From Flavihumibacter fluvii (GTDB lineage: Bacteria > Bacteroidota > Bacteroidia > Chitinophagales > Chitinophagaceae), in contig NZ_CP092333.1 in NCBI RefSeq assembly GCF_018595675.2, forward strand, positions 1,140,001-1,204,000: a stretch of DNA of 64,000 bases, written 5' to 3'. Of this stretch, positions 9,145 to 17,740 are shown in pieces. Within the stretch, counting starts at the first letter, position 1. The number at the start of each line of letters is the position of its first letter. The notes beneath the pieces were generated by a model that saw nothing but the letters and a program-made list of their open reading frames with translations, did no database searches and was not told the DNA's origin. The position numbers were made by a program, and so were the translations under genes.

Positions 9145-11024
9145 ACGTTCACTACCAGAACGGGAATTCGCAATTCATGCCGAACTTTGTTGATGGTATC
9201 CCCATATAAAATATCTTCCATACCACGGTGTCCGTGTGCACCCATCACCAGTAATTCCGCACTCTCTTCCTGGGTTATCCGAACTATCTCCGATTTACGC
9301 TGCTGGTGACCAAGTCTCGCCACCGTCTTGTATCCCTTTGCTTCCAGTTGCTTCACATAATATTCAAGCTGTTGTGCATCCTGTTGGGTTTCCATATCCT
9401 CACTGGCGGTTCCATATAATTTAGCGGTCACACTTTCTACCACATGAATCAGGATCAGGGTGCCTCCAGGCTTTGATTGTGCCATTGCATGAGCGATGAG
9501 TTTACTGTCGTGCTGGCTGAATTCCAGGGCAATGGCAACCCGTTCATTGGTAAGGACAGGCTTGATGTCTAAAGCGCGAAGGTCTTCGTGGATCGCTACG
9601 GGAATTGGTTTTCTTTTCCTGCCAATAAAAGGATACACTGTTACTATGATCAATAACCCCACCAATACTAATAAACCAGCAATGATAAGTCCATCCATAA
9701 AATAATTATTACTGGTAGAAATATAGGTAAATGCTTCATTGGTCACCATGCGAAGGTTCAGGTAAACCAAAATAGCCGCGATCAACCAGGCTGTGAATTT
9801 AGTATACCTGCCAATGCTGAATTTACCCATCTTCTCTTTGTCGCTCACAAAATGTATCAGCGGTATAATGGCAAATCCGAGTTGTAGGCTCAGCACAACC
9901 TGGCTCAGGATAAGCATCGCATCAATCTCATCGTCACCAAAATAATAGATTACCAGCAAAGCCGGAATTATAGCCAGCATCCGGGTGAGTAAGCGTCGCA
10001 ACCAGGGATTTATGCGCAGGCGCAGGTAACCTTCCATAACAATTTGGCCAGCGAGTGTACCTGTAATGGTTGAGCTTTGTCCGGCCGCGATCAGCGCGAT
10101 GGCGAACAGGGCCGGTGCCAGTTTACTGCCCAGCAGGTTATGCAGTAATTGGTGGGCTTCTTCAATATGGGCCACCTGGGTTTGGCCGGCTTTATGGAAT
10201 GCCGTTGCCGCAAGGATCAGGATGGCGGCATTCACGAAAAAAGCCAGGTTAAGTGCTATTGCACTATCAATGATATTCATCTTAATGGCCTTCCGCTTGC
10301 CTTCATCATCATTCCTGATCTTCCTGGTCTGTACAAGGGCAGAATGCAGGTAAAGATTGTGAGGCATTACAGTGGCACCAATAATCCCAATAGCTATATA
10401 TAAGGCTGCGTTACTTGGAATCGATGGGACAAGTCCGGTTACAACTTCAGGTAAATAGGGTTTTACCAGTAGCATTTCAATCAGGAAGGATATTCCAATG
10501 ATAGAAATCAACCCGATGATGAATAGTTCCATTTTCCGGATACCCAATTTTTGCAGCCAGAGCAGGAGGAAGGTGTCGAAAATGGTAATCATCACGCCGG
10601 CAAAAATGGGCAAACCGGTTAGCAGATGTATACCAATGGCCATACCCAGAACTTCGGCAAGGTCGCAGGCTGCTATAGCAATTTCTGCCAAAATATATAA
10701 CATGAAATTGATTAGTGGTGGATAGGCCTCCCGGTTGGCCTGCGCCAGGTCGCGGCCGCGAACAATACCCAGTCGCGCAGATAAACTCTGCAGCAGAAGG
10801 GCCATCAGGTTACTCATCAATAATACCCATAATAATGAATACCCGAATTGGCTTCCACCCTGCAGGTCGGTGGCCCAGTTTCCTGGATCCATATAGCCAA
10901 CACTGACGAGGTAAGCCGGACCGAAAAAGGATAGGATCTTTTTCCACCCACCTGTATGGTGGGTGGTATCAACTGAATTGTGAACTTCACTTAAAGAAAC
11001 ATCAGAGTTAACGGGCTGCCTCAT
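9141..11024 (-). CDS. mntH: Nramp metal transporter fused to universal stress protein domain
   Basis: The 627-residue protein imports divalent metal, probably Mn2+ and/or Fe2+, with protons. The Nramp part (about residues 25-440) shows the TM1 motif 'YMDPGNWATDL' and the TM6 motif 'VMPHNLYLHSALV', whose Asp, Asn, Met and His residues bind metal in this family. A C-terminal UspA domain follows (about 485-627) with the nucleotide-binding signature 'GAHGHRGMEDILYGDT'. A longer open frame reaches 11144, but its first 40 residues lie inside the regulator gene and lack Nramp similarity. I therefore take ATG 11024 ('MRQPVNSD'), which leaves a 17-bp overlap with mntR and suggests coupled translation. 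The Usp domain may sense ATP or stress; that is inference. Confidence 0.92.
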   Translation of the reverse strand: MRQPVNSDVSLSEVHNSVDTTHHTGGWKKILSFFGPAYLVSVGYMDPGNWATDLQGGSQFGYSLLWVLLMSNLMALLLQSLSARLGIVRGRDLAQANREAYPPLINFMLYILAEIAIAACDLAEVLGMAIGIHLLTGLPIFAGVMITIFDTFLLLWLQKLGIRKMELFIIGLISIIGISFLIEMLLVKPYLPEVVTGLVPSIPSNAALYIAIGIIGATVMPHNLYLHSALVQTRKIRNDDEGKRKAIKMNIIDSAIALNLAFFVNAAILILAATAFHKAGQTQVAHIEEAHQLLHNLLGSKLAPALFAIALIAAGQSSTITGTLAGQIVMEGYLRLRINPWLRRLLTRMLAIIPALLVIYYFGDDEIDAMLILSQVVLSLQLGFAIIPLIHFVSDKEKMGKFSIGRYTKFTAWLIAAILVYLNLRMVTNEAFTYISTSNNYFMDGLIIAGLLVLVGLLIIVTVYPFIGRKRKPIPVAIHEDLRALDIKPVLTNERVAIALEFSQHDSKLIAHAMAQSKPGGTLILIHVVESVTAKLYGTASEDMETQQDAQQLEYYVKQLEAKGYKTVARLGHQQRKSEIVRITQEESAELLVMGAHGHRGMEDILYGDTINKVRHELRIPVLVVNV

Positions 11025-11676
11025 AGGTAACAAATAAATTTGCAGCGAGTTGTTCGCTAATGGTGATAAATGGTTGACCCGCAATGCTGATCTCAAGGGA
11101 GTGATCAAAATCGAAACGACGTAAAACCGATAGCCTCGTGCCAATGCCTATTTTATTGTGCCGCAATAGTTCAAGCATGCTGGTTGATTGGTTACTGACG
11201 CTTACAATTTCTGCCGATATGCCCAAAGGCAGGTCGATCAGGGCCGTTTGTTCAATAGCTGGCATCCTGCCCTGGCTGTCTGGAATGGGGTCGCCGTGCG
11301 GGTCGGTTCTAGGTGATCCCAGGAAAATATCAAGACGGTCTATTAATTTTTTGCTGCTGATGTGTTCCAGTTCTTCGGCAATTTCATGCACTTCTTCCCA
11401 GCCAAAACCAAGCTTTTCTACCAGAAAGAACTCCCATAACCGGTGTTTGCGAATGATTTGGAGGGCCAGTTTTTTACCCTCAGCAGATAATTTCACACCT
11501 TTATATGGCTGGTACTGGAGTAATTTCTGGGTCTTCAGTTTTTTCAGCATATCGGTAACTGAGGCCGGTTTAGTTGACAATGCACGTGCCAGGCCGTTAG
11601 TGCTGACAACATCCTCTTCTTGCTGGAGGTGGAATATGGCCTTGATATAATTTTCCTTGCTGGATGAATATTTCAA
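11008..11676 (-). CDS. mntR: DtxR/MntR-family metal-dependent repressor
   Basis: This 222-residue protein begins with a TTG codon. The N-terminal winged helix (about residues 5-65, 'NYIKAIFHLQQEEDVVSTNGLARAL...SVTDMLKKL') is followed by the metal-binding and dimerisation domain ('RKHRLWEFFLVEKLGFGWEEVHEIAEELEHI', then 'GSPRTDPHGDPIP'). A C-terminal FeoA/SH3-like domain ends the protein. His and Glu ligands of the family are visible in the second domain. It directly precedes, and overlaps by 17 bp, the Nramp transporter, so it most likely represses this operon when Mn2+ or Fe2+ is plentiful. Palindromes overlapping its promoter support autoregulation. Mn versus Fe specificity is not resolved. 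Confidence 0.92.
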   Translation of the reverse strand: MKYSSSKENYIKAIFHLQQEEDVVSTNGLARALSTKPASVTDMLKKLKTQKLLQYQPYKGVKLSAEGKKLALQIIRKHRLWEFFLVEKLGFGWEEVHEIAEELEHISSKKLIDRLDIFLGSPRTDPHGDPIPDSQGRMPAIEQTALIDLPLGISAEIVSVSNQSTSMLELLRHNKIGIGTRLSVLRRFDFDHSLEISIAGQPFITISEQLAANLFVTYEAAR

Positions 11677-11681
11677 TTGGA

Positions 11682-11707
11682 CTAAATAATTATTTAGACA
11701 AATCTAA
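11682..11707 (-). promoter_or_regulatory. Candidate MntR operator over the mntR -7 element
   Basis: A perfect 16-bp palindrome, CTAAATAATTATTTAG (11682-11697), overlaps a second inverted repeat, TTAGA-CAAA-TCTAA (11694-11707). The minus-strand -7 element TAGATTTG (11706-11699) lies within the second one, and the expected transcript start falls within the first. This is the right place for a repressor to block transcription. The assignment to MntR is inferred from position. Confidence 0.6.
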
Positions 11708-11780
11708 AAAAAATAACTGAATCAAAAAATGCCCGAAATTTTAAAAGGGTTATTTTAGCGATTCACGGAAATGAACTGCT

Positions 11781-12755
11781 ATGCGTTTTTACCACCTGAT
11801 CCTGGTTGGTGTATTGTTAACTTATTTGATTGCCTGTAAGGAAAAAAAGAAGCAGTTATCTGATACGGAACCAGTCGAATATGCAGATTTTATTGATTTT
11901 TTCCCTGAGATCAAATTACCGTTTCAACTGGCCGATACCAGCCTGGAGAAAAAAACACCCGATTCCTTGCGCATCGGCAGTAAAATTTTCTCCCAGTACA
12001 TTCCGGATAGTGTCTTAAAAACAGTTTTTGGCAAAGGCGCTAAACCGCAACTTTTTCCGTTAGGTAAATCAGTAGTTAAAGATGGTGAGACATATTTGCT
12101 GGTTAAAGCTGTTACACCGGCAAAGCGCGCCGCTTTGATCATGGTCTTTAACGACGAAAAGTTTGTTACAGCAATGCCAGGTATACTATTAAATAGTAAC
12201 GCCAGGGGAAATGATCATGCAGTAATGAATATGGATAGCAGATATACTATTACCACTTTGCGACAGAAAACAGTTGCAGATGGTCAGGTTTTATATAATA
12301 AGAAAGTTTATGTATACAATACCGCTGGTGTATTCAGCCTGATTTTAACTGAATCGAATGACCAGGATGCTGCCGAATCAGCAGTGATCAATCCTATTGA
12401 TACTTTGCCTGCCCTGAACAAATGGTCGGGTGATTATTTGCAGGATAAAAGGAACCTGGTGAGTTTCAGGGACGGGAGGAAAGCCGGAACCTTGCTGTTT
12501 TTTGTTCATTTTGAAAAAGACGGAGGTGCCTGCAATGGTGAATTGAAAGGCGATGCGGTGTTGGGGTCTGGTAATACTGCGAGGTTTACTGAAAATAATG
12601 GTACATGTTCCATAGAATTTGTTTTTTCTGGTAATACTGTGCGAATGAAAGAAACGGAAGGATGTGGTTCATACCGGGATATAAAGTGCTTTTTTGAAGG
12701 TAGCTATACCCGGAAGAAGAAGCCAGTCCATAAAAATCCCAGGAAAAAGAAGTGA
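11781..12755 (+). CDS. Hypothetical lipoprotein
   Basis: The 324-residue protein has a lipoprotein signal peptide: hydrophobic residues 5-18 and the lipobox 'LIAC', giving a lipidated Cys19. I do not recognise the mature part. The region around residues 215-312 contains four cysteines ('GACNGEL', 'GTCSIEF', 'EGCGSY', 'IKCFFEG') in a compact beta-rich stretch that could form disulfides in the periplasm. The last residues are strongly basic ('TRKKKPVHKNPRKKK'). The flanking genes are divergent mntR and, 58 bp downstream, the phosphorylase-like gene, which gives no functional hint. Confidence 0.7.
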   Translation: MRFYHLILVGVLLTYLIACKEKKKQLSDTEPVEYADFIDFFPEIKLPFQLADTSLEKKTPDSLRIGSKIFSQYIPDSVLKTVFGKGAKPQLFPLGKSVVKDGETYLLVKAVTPAKRAALIMVFNDEKFVTAMPGILLNSNARGNDHAVMNMDSRYTITTLRQKTVADGQVLYNKKVYVYNTAGVFSLILTESNDQDAAESAVINPIDTLPALNKWSGDYLQDKRNLVSFRDGRKAGTLLFFVHFEKDGGACNGELKGDAVLGSGNTARFTENNGTCSIEFVFSGNTVRMKETEGCGSYRDIKCFFEGSYTRKKKPVHKNPRKKK

Positions 12756-12813
12756 ATAAGGAATTTCAAATAATCTTATATATTGCGTACCCGATACACG
12801 GTAGAATTAGAAA

Positions 12814-14487
12814 ATGATAGCTATGAGTTTTAGAAATTACAAAGTTCCGTACCAGAGTGAAGATCGTTATGCCAAAAAAGTGGCCTATTTTTCTATGGAA
12901 TTCGCCATTCACCAGCCATTGAAAATTTACAGTGGAGGTTTGGGATTTTTATCAGGCTCACATTTAAGAAGTGCCTATGAGTTAAGGCAAAACCTGGTCG
13001 GGATCGGTATTTTATGGAAATACGGATATTATGATCAGGCCCGTAACCAGGATCAGACGCTTCAGGTTACCTGGATGGAAAAACAGTATAGTTTTTTAGA
13101 GGATACCGGCATAAAATTCCAGATCAATATTCATGATCATCCGGTTTGGGTAAAAGTATTTTACCTGAATCCTGAGACATTTAAATCAGCTCCTTTATTC
13201 CTGCTCAGCACCGACCTTCCGGAAAATGATTATGTATCGCAAACGATTACGCATCGTTTATATGATGCAAATGTTGCCACCAAAGTTGCTCAGTTTATTT
13301 TGCTGGGTGTGGGTGGTGCAAAACTGATCGATGAACTTAATTTTGCTCCGGAAGTATATCACCTGAATGAAGCACATGCGATTAGTGCCGGATTTTACCT
13401 CTATCGAAAATATGGTAACGATTTATCCGAAGTAAAGAAACGCCTTGTATTTACAACGCACACTCCCGAAGAAGCCGGCAATGAAAAGCATGATATTTAT
13501 TTGTGCCAGAAAATGAGTTATTTCTGCGGACTTACGCTCGATGAGGTTCGCGCATTGACGGGTATTCAGGATGACCAGTTCAACCATTCCCTGGTAGCCC
13601 TCAGGTTTGCAAGGATTGCCAATGGCGTTTCGCAGTTGCATGGCCATGTATCCCGCGCTATGTGGGAAAAATATACCGGCATCTGTCCGATATTATCTAT
13701 AACAAATGCACAGAACTGGCGCTATTGGGCTGATAAGCAATTATATCATGCCATGGAAGAAGGCAATGACCATGTTTTTGATGACCGTAAGCAGTATTTA
13801 AAAAAACGCGCCTTTGAAATTGTAGCAGACCAAACTGGAAAAGTATACGATCCTGCTGTCTTCACTATTGTTTGGGCTCGCCGTTTTGCCGGGTATAAAA
13901 GGGCCGAAATGATTACTCGTGATATTGCCCGTTTTAGTGCTTTGCTGGAAAATAAAAAATACCCTGTTCAGATCATCTGGGCTGGTAAACCATACCCGAT
14001 GGATTATCCGGCCATCAATGATTTTAATCACCTGGTTCACCTCAGCAAGAACTACAAGAATATGGCCGTGCTGGTTGGATATGAATTGGGGCTTTCAAAA
14101 CGTATGAAACAGGCTGCAGACCTGTGGTTAAATAATCCGCGTGTTCCCCGCGAAGCTTCAGGTACCAGTGGAATGACAGCTGCAATGAACGGAGCCGCCA
14201 ATTTCAGTACAGATGATGGCTGGATACCAGAATTCATTAGTCATGGCAATAACGGGTTTGTTATTGAGAAAACCGATTACGCAAATATGAATACCCACGA
14301 GCAGGATGAATATGACCTGAATATGCTCTACAAAATCCTTGAAGAACAAGTCCTGCCATTGTATTATAAAAACAGGGATACCTGGCGCCAGGTTGTTAAG
14401 AATGGAATGCGCGATGTACGGTACCAGTTCGAAAGTAACCGGATGGCGCACGAATATTATGATTTATTATATAATGCCCCGTATTAA
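12814..14487 (+). CDS. Alpha-glucan phosphorylase-like protein lacking the PLP lysine
   Basis: The 557-residue protein belongs to the short alpha-glucan phosphorylase group of the GT35 fold. Motifs include 'VAYFSMEFAIHQPLKIYSGGLG' (residues 25-46), 'FTTHTPEEAGNEKHD' and 'WARRFAGYKR'. True phosphorylases bind pyridoxal phosphate through a Lys in 'EASGT(S/G)xMK'. Here the motif reads 'EASGTSGMTAAMNGAANFS', with Thr455 (codon ACA, 14176-14178) in place of Lys. Without the Schiff-base lysine ordinary phosphorolysis is doubtful. It may be a retaining glucosyltransferase, a glucan-binding regulator, or a conserved PLP-free subfamily. The second ATG (12823, 'MSFRNYK') is an equally good start. A K+ channel gene follows 55 bp later. 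Confidence 0.85.
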   Translation: MIAMSFRNYKVPYQSEDRYAKKVAYFSMEFAIHQPLKIYSGGLGFLSGSHLRSAYELRQNLVGIGILWKYGYYDQARNQDQTLQVTWMEKQYSFLEDTGIKFQINIHDHPVWVKVFYLNPETFKSAPLFLLSTDLPENDYVSQTITHRLYDANVATKVAQFILLGVGGAKLIDELNFAPEVYHLNEAHAISAGFYLYRKYGNDLSEVKKRLVFTTHTPEEAGNEKHDIYLCQKMSYFCGLTLDEVRALTGIQDDQFNHSLVALRFARIANGVSQLHGHVSRAMWEKYTGICPILSITNAQNWRYWADKQLYHAMEEGNDHVFDDRKQYLKKRAFEIVADQTGKVYDPAVFTIVWARRFAGYKRAEMITRDIARFSALLENKKYPVQIIWAGKPYPMDYPAINDFNHLVHLSKNYKNMAVLVGYELGLSKRMKQAADLWLNNPRVPREASGTSGMTAAMNGAANFSTDDGWIPEFISHGNNGFVIEKTDYANMNTHEQDEYDLNMLYKILEEQVLPLYYKNRDTWRQVVKNGMRDVRYQFESNRMAHEYYDLLYNAPY

Positions 14488-14542
14488 TGTTAATCTGAAG
14501 GTTATTGGTAGGCATAGATTAATTTTATAGAAAACTAGACTA

Positions 14543-15553
14543 TTGGAAACCAAAGCCTGGGAACTCCTTCGGCCTTTTTTATTATTAGCCATAGTAGGCA
14601 CCATTGGGATTATTGGCTATATGTTTATCGAGGATTTTCATTTCGTGGAAGCTCTCTATATGACGGTAATTACTGTCACAACAGCAGGATTTACCGAAGT
14701 GCATCCTTTATCTGATAGCGGCAGGATCTTTACTATTTTCATGCTCGTGCTGAGCTACATTTCCCTGGCCTGGGCAATAACACGGATTATTCAGTATATC
14801 TTTAATGGGGAAGTCAATGAATATTTCAAAAACCGTAAATTAATGGCATCTATCGATAAACTCGACAACCATGTGATCATTTGCGGATTCGGAAGGAATG
14901 GACAACAGGCTGCTAAAACCCTGCAGTATCACAATAAACCTTATGTTGTTATTGAAAAACGGGAAGATATGGTGCAAAAGATCCTTACTGATTTTCCTGA
15001 TCTTTTACATTTACAGGGAGACGCAACCGATGATGATCTTTTACGGAAAGCAGGTATTGAGCGTGCACATTCTCTTATTTGCAGCTTGCCAGCTGATGCG
15101 GATAATGTTTTTATAGTGCTTTCAGCCAGGTCACTGAATACCAGTATCAGAATAATTAGCAGGGCTTCTGATACGAGCGCAGCCCCTAAATTGAAAAAAG
15201 CTGGTGCTGACCATGTGATTATGCCCGACCGCATTGGCGGTACGCATATGGCCACTTTGGTTTCCAAACCAGATGTCATTGAGTTTATTGACTACCTAAG
15301 TGGCGAGGAAGGTGAGTCAATTCACATGGAATCAATTGATTATCAACAATTACCAAAAGAAGTCAGGGATAGCCCTCTAAAGGAGATTATGTCCTGGAAA
15401 AAGACTGGGGTAAACTGCATCGGCATCAAAAACGGGGATGGCAAATTCGTTATCAATCCGCCTGATGACACCCGGCTTAAAGTGGGCATGAAGGTCTTTG
15501 TGCTGGGAACGAAACAGCAGATACATGAAATGAAAGGAAATATTATGCAATAG
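14543..15553 (+). CDS. Two-TM potassium channel with RCK (TrkA-N/TrkA-C) domain
   Basis: The 336-residue protein starts at TTG 14543. Two membrane helices (about residues 10-30 and 68-88) flank a pore loop, 'YMTVITVTTAGFTEVHP'. A cytoplasmic Rossmann RCK domain begins at about residue 109 with the nucleotide-binding signature 'IICGFGRNGQQAA', and a TrkA-C domain spans about 245-334. The layout is MthK-like, so ligand-gated K+ flux across the inner membrane is expected. The selectivity filter is not the canonical TVGYGD: it reads T-A-G-F-T-E, which makes K+ selectivity less certain. It may be co-transcribed with the phosphorylase-like gene. Confidence 0.88.
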   Translation: METKAWELLRPFLLLAIVGTIGIIGYMFIEDFHFVEALYMTVITVTTAGFTEVHPLSDSGRIFTIFMLVLSYISLAWAITRIIQYIFNGEVNEYFKNRKLMASIDKLDNHVIICGFGRNGQQAAKTLQYHNKPYVVIEKREDMVQKILTDFPDLLHLQGDATDDDLLRKAGIERAHSLICSLPADADNVFIVLSARSLNTSIRIISRASDTSAAPKLKKAGADHVIMPDRIGGTHMATLVSKPDVIEFIDYLSGEEGESIHMESIDYQQLPKEVRDSPLKEIMSWKKTGVNCIGIKNGDGKFVINPPDDTRLKVGMKVFVLGTKQQIHEMKGNIMQ

Positions 15554-15618
15554 ATAAATTCTGGCATAATAATGGGGTATCGTGATACGTTAATTATTTA
15601 TCACTAAAAATCCCCTCT

Positions 15619-15972
15619 ATGAAAGCGATTATTGTAATTCTTTCTATGTCTTCCACCTTGGCTGTATTCCAGAATGAACCGGTGAAACCGGTAAAAAATA
15701 TTCCTCCCCAGGCAAATGCCGGTGCTGATTATACAGTTCCTTCCAATGATTTTGTTCAGCTTGATGGCACTTCATCTCGGGAAGAGGATGGAATTATCTC
15801 AAGATATCAATGGAAACAAATTGGCGGTGCACCATTGGTGATTTCAAATGCTAACGCTGCGATTACCGGGTTAACTGGTTATAGTAAAGGAGAATATACT
15901 TTTAGGTTAACAGTTGCCGACGAAAAGGGAGCTGTAAGTACCGACGATGTGAAAATAACCATCCAGGATTAA
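15619..15972 (+). CDS. Small secreted PKD-domain protein
   Basis: The 117-residue protein has a short signal peptide (residues 1-16) and a single PKD/REJ-like domain (about 30-115). Visible motifs are 'PPQANAGADYTVP', 'VQLDGTSSREEDGIISRYQWKQIGG' and 'YTFRLTVADEKGAVSTDDVKITI'. Such beta-sandwich domains mediate binding to glycans or protein partners outside the cytoplasm. With only one domain and no enzymatic or sorting region it is probably a small binding or structural protein. It ends 23 bp before a strong hairpin shared with the convergent FKBP gene. Confidence 0.75.
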   Translation: MKAIIVILSMSSTLAVFQNEPVKPVKNIPPQANAGADYTVPSNDFVQLDGTSSREEDGIISRYQWKQIGGAPLVISNANAAITGLTGYSKGEYTFRLTVADEKGAVSTDDVKITIQD

Positions 15973-15995
15973 ATTTGTTGATCGTACCATTTTAG

Positions 15996-16048
15996 GAAAG
16001 GTTTACAATTGGGGAAAGGATTTCACCTTCTCCAATTGTAAACCTTTC
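15996..16048. terminator. Long hairpin terminator between convergent genes
   Basis: A 17-base arm beginning GAAAGGTTTACAATTGG (15996-16012) pairs perfectly with 16032-16048. The loop includes a further imperfect stem. It lies between the PKD gene and the stop of the FKBP gene at 16052, and T-rich sequence follows on the plus strand. Confidence 0.7.
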
Positions 16049-16051
16049 AGT

Positions 16052-16771
16052 TTATTTTACGATTTCAATTAATTCCACATCGAAAATCAAGGTTGATCCC
16101 GGGGCTATTTTAGCGCCAGCCTGGTTGTCACCATAAGCGAGGTCGGCAGGAATAAATAATTTCCATTTACTACCAACAGGCATTAGCTGTAAAGCTTCAA
16201 TCCAACCTTTGATTACGCCATTTACAGGAAAATCGATCGGCGCACCACGGTCAACTGAACTATCAAATATAGTTCCATCGATCAGCGTACCATGGTAGTG
16301 GCATTTTACGGTTTCGGTTACGGCTGGCTTTGGACCAGTACCTTCCTTAATAACCAGGTATTGCAAACCACTAGGTAGTGTAACTACACCTGGCTTTGAC
16401 TTGTTGGCGGCTAAAAATTCTTCTCCCGCTTTTCTGGCGACAGCAGATTTTTCTTTTTTTAATTGCTGGAGGTAATTAGATATGCTCATATTCATTTGTT
16501 CTTCAGTGAGTAATGTTTTCTGGCCTTTCATGGCATCATTCAGTGCACGGGTGACTAAGGCCGTATTGATCTGGGTGATACCTTGTTCCTTATAAAAAGA
16601 TGCAAGGCTCATGCCAACGGCATAACTTACCGAATCAATTGCGGTTTTCAGGGTGGCTACAGGTGCCTGTGCAGGTTTCTTGGGTGCAGGTTTTGGGCTT
16701 GTTTTCGCAGTCTGGGATATACCGGCTATTGCAGCCAGTAACAAAGTTGATGTAAAAAGGGTTTTGCGCAT
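16052..16771 (-). CDS. FKBP-type peptidyl-prolyl cis-trans isomerase, exported
   Basis: The 239-residue protein has a signal peptide (cleavage near 'GISQTAK') and a Pro/Ala/Lys-rich linker. A Mip/FkpA-like helical dimerisation domain spans about residues 40-120 ('DSVSYAVGMSLASFYKEQG'). The C-terminal FKBP domain (about 130-238) reads 'LPSGLQYLVIKEGTGPKP', 'VKCHYHGTLIDGTIFDSS', 'VIKGWIEALQLMPVGSKWKLFIPADLAYGD'. It should assist folding of periplasmic or outer-membrane proteins by isomerising Xaa-Pro bonds. Its promoter region is the 174-bp gap shared divergently with the DUF4197 gene. Confidence 0.93.
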   Translation of the reverse strand: MRKTLFTSTLLLAAIAGISQTAKTSPKPAPKKPAQAPVATLKTAIDSVSYAVGMSLASFYKEQGITQINTALVTRALNDAMKGQKTLLTEEQMNMSISNYLQQLKKEKSAVARKAGEEFLAANKSKPGVVTLPSGLQYLVIKEGTGPKPAVTETVKCHYHGTLIDGTIFDSSVDRGAPIDFPVNGVIKGWIEALQLMPVGSKWKLFIPADLAYGDNQAGAKIAPGSTLIFDVELIEIVK

Positions 16772-16945
16772 GCAATTATTTTAAAACATCGAAAATAGTA
16801 TAATCCACCTGATTAAACTATGTTCAAATTAAATGGTCAAAGTTCTGGAACCGTTAATTTTTGACTATTAAGGTGTTAAAAAAAAGCTGGGCGGTTTTTA
16901 GATACCATAAAATTGTGAAACTTCGTTATTGATAAAATAATCCCT

Positions 16946-17686
16946 ATGCGAAAACTTTATATCACTTTATTGTCAATTTGTTTGTTTTCTGCAGTATTTG
17001 CACAAAATTCTGATAGCAATAATGGTTCATTGCTCAAAAAAGCCAGTGGCCTTTTCGGTAAAAGTGCTTCCGGAACTTCAGGTTTGAGTAGCGATGATAT
17101 TATAGCCGGACTCAAAGAAGCGCTTATTGTTGGATCAAAGAATAGTACCGATAAATTATCAGCTGCAGACGGATTCTTCAAGGATGCTGCTGTTAAGGTT
17201 TTGATGCCCGAAGAAGCAAAAAAAGTAGAACAGAAACTTCGCCAGCTGGGCATGGGCCAATTGGTTGATGACGCTATCCTTAGTATGAACAGGGCAGCAG
17301 AGGACGCTTCAAAATCTGCAGCCCCGATTTTCGTTAATGCCGTGAAAAAGATGACTGTCCAGGACGGCCTTAGCATTCTAAATGGGGCTGATACTGCTGC
17401 AACTGGTTACCTGAGAAAAACAACATCTCCTGAACTCATGGCCGCTTTTCATCCTGTAATTGATTCTGCATTGCAGAAGACCGGTGCTACAAAATATTGG
17501 AAAGATATTTTCGATACCTACAATAAATTCACCCTCAAGCCCATTAATCCTGACCTATCTTCTTTTGTAACCGGTAAAGCCATGGATGGGATTTTTCACT
17601 ATGTAGCAGAGGAAGAGAAAAAGATCCGTACAAACCCTGCAGCCAGGGTGAGTGATATCCTCCAAAAGGTATTCAATAAGCGATAA
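16946..17686 (+). CDS. DUF4197 secreted protein
   Basis: The 246-residue protein has a signal peptide (cleavage after 'AVFA'). The rest matches DUF4197: 'SSDDIIAGLKEALIVGSKNSTDKLSAADGFFKDAAVKVLMPEEAKKVEQKLRQLG' near residues 50-105, 'MTVQDGLSILNGADTAATGYLRKTT', and the terminal 'GKAMDGIFHYVAEEEKKIRTNPAARVSDILQKVF'. The family is predicted to be helical and periplasmic, with no known activity. The 174-bp gap upstream, shared with the FKBP gene, shows no clear promoter consensus. Confidence 0.88.
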   Translation: MRKLYITLLSICLFSAVFAQNSDSNNGSLLKKASGLFGKSASGTSGLSSDDIIAGLKEALIVGSKNSTDKLSAADGFFKDAAVKVLMPEEAKKVEQKLRQLGMGQLVDDAILSMNRAAEDASKSAAPIFVNAVKKMTVQDGLSILNGADTAATGYLRKTTSPELMAAFHPVIDSALQKTGATKYWKDIFDTYNKFTLKPINPDLSSFVTGKAMDGIFHYVAEEEKKIRTNPAARVSDILQKVFNKR

Positions 17687-17724
17687 TTTTTTTTTAATGG
17701 TGGCCAAAGGAATGCAGCATCTAA

Positions 17725-17732
17725 TAACTTTG
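17725..17732 (+). promoter_or_regulatory. Candidate -7 element giving a near-leaderless MFS transcript
   Basis: TAACTTTG matches TAnnTTTG and ends only 8 bases before the ATG at 17741, so a transcript from it would have almost no leader. No TTTG is present at the usual upstream spacing. Confidence 0.45.
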
Positions 17733-17740
17733 GGCCGCAT

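Noticed and set aside
11138-11650. Plus-strand frame of 170 residues over mntR
   Set aside because: Antisense to an unmistakable DtxR-family gene and without any domain.
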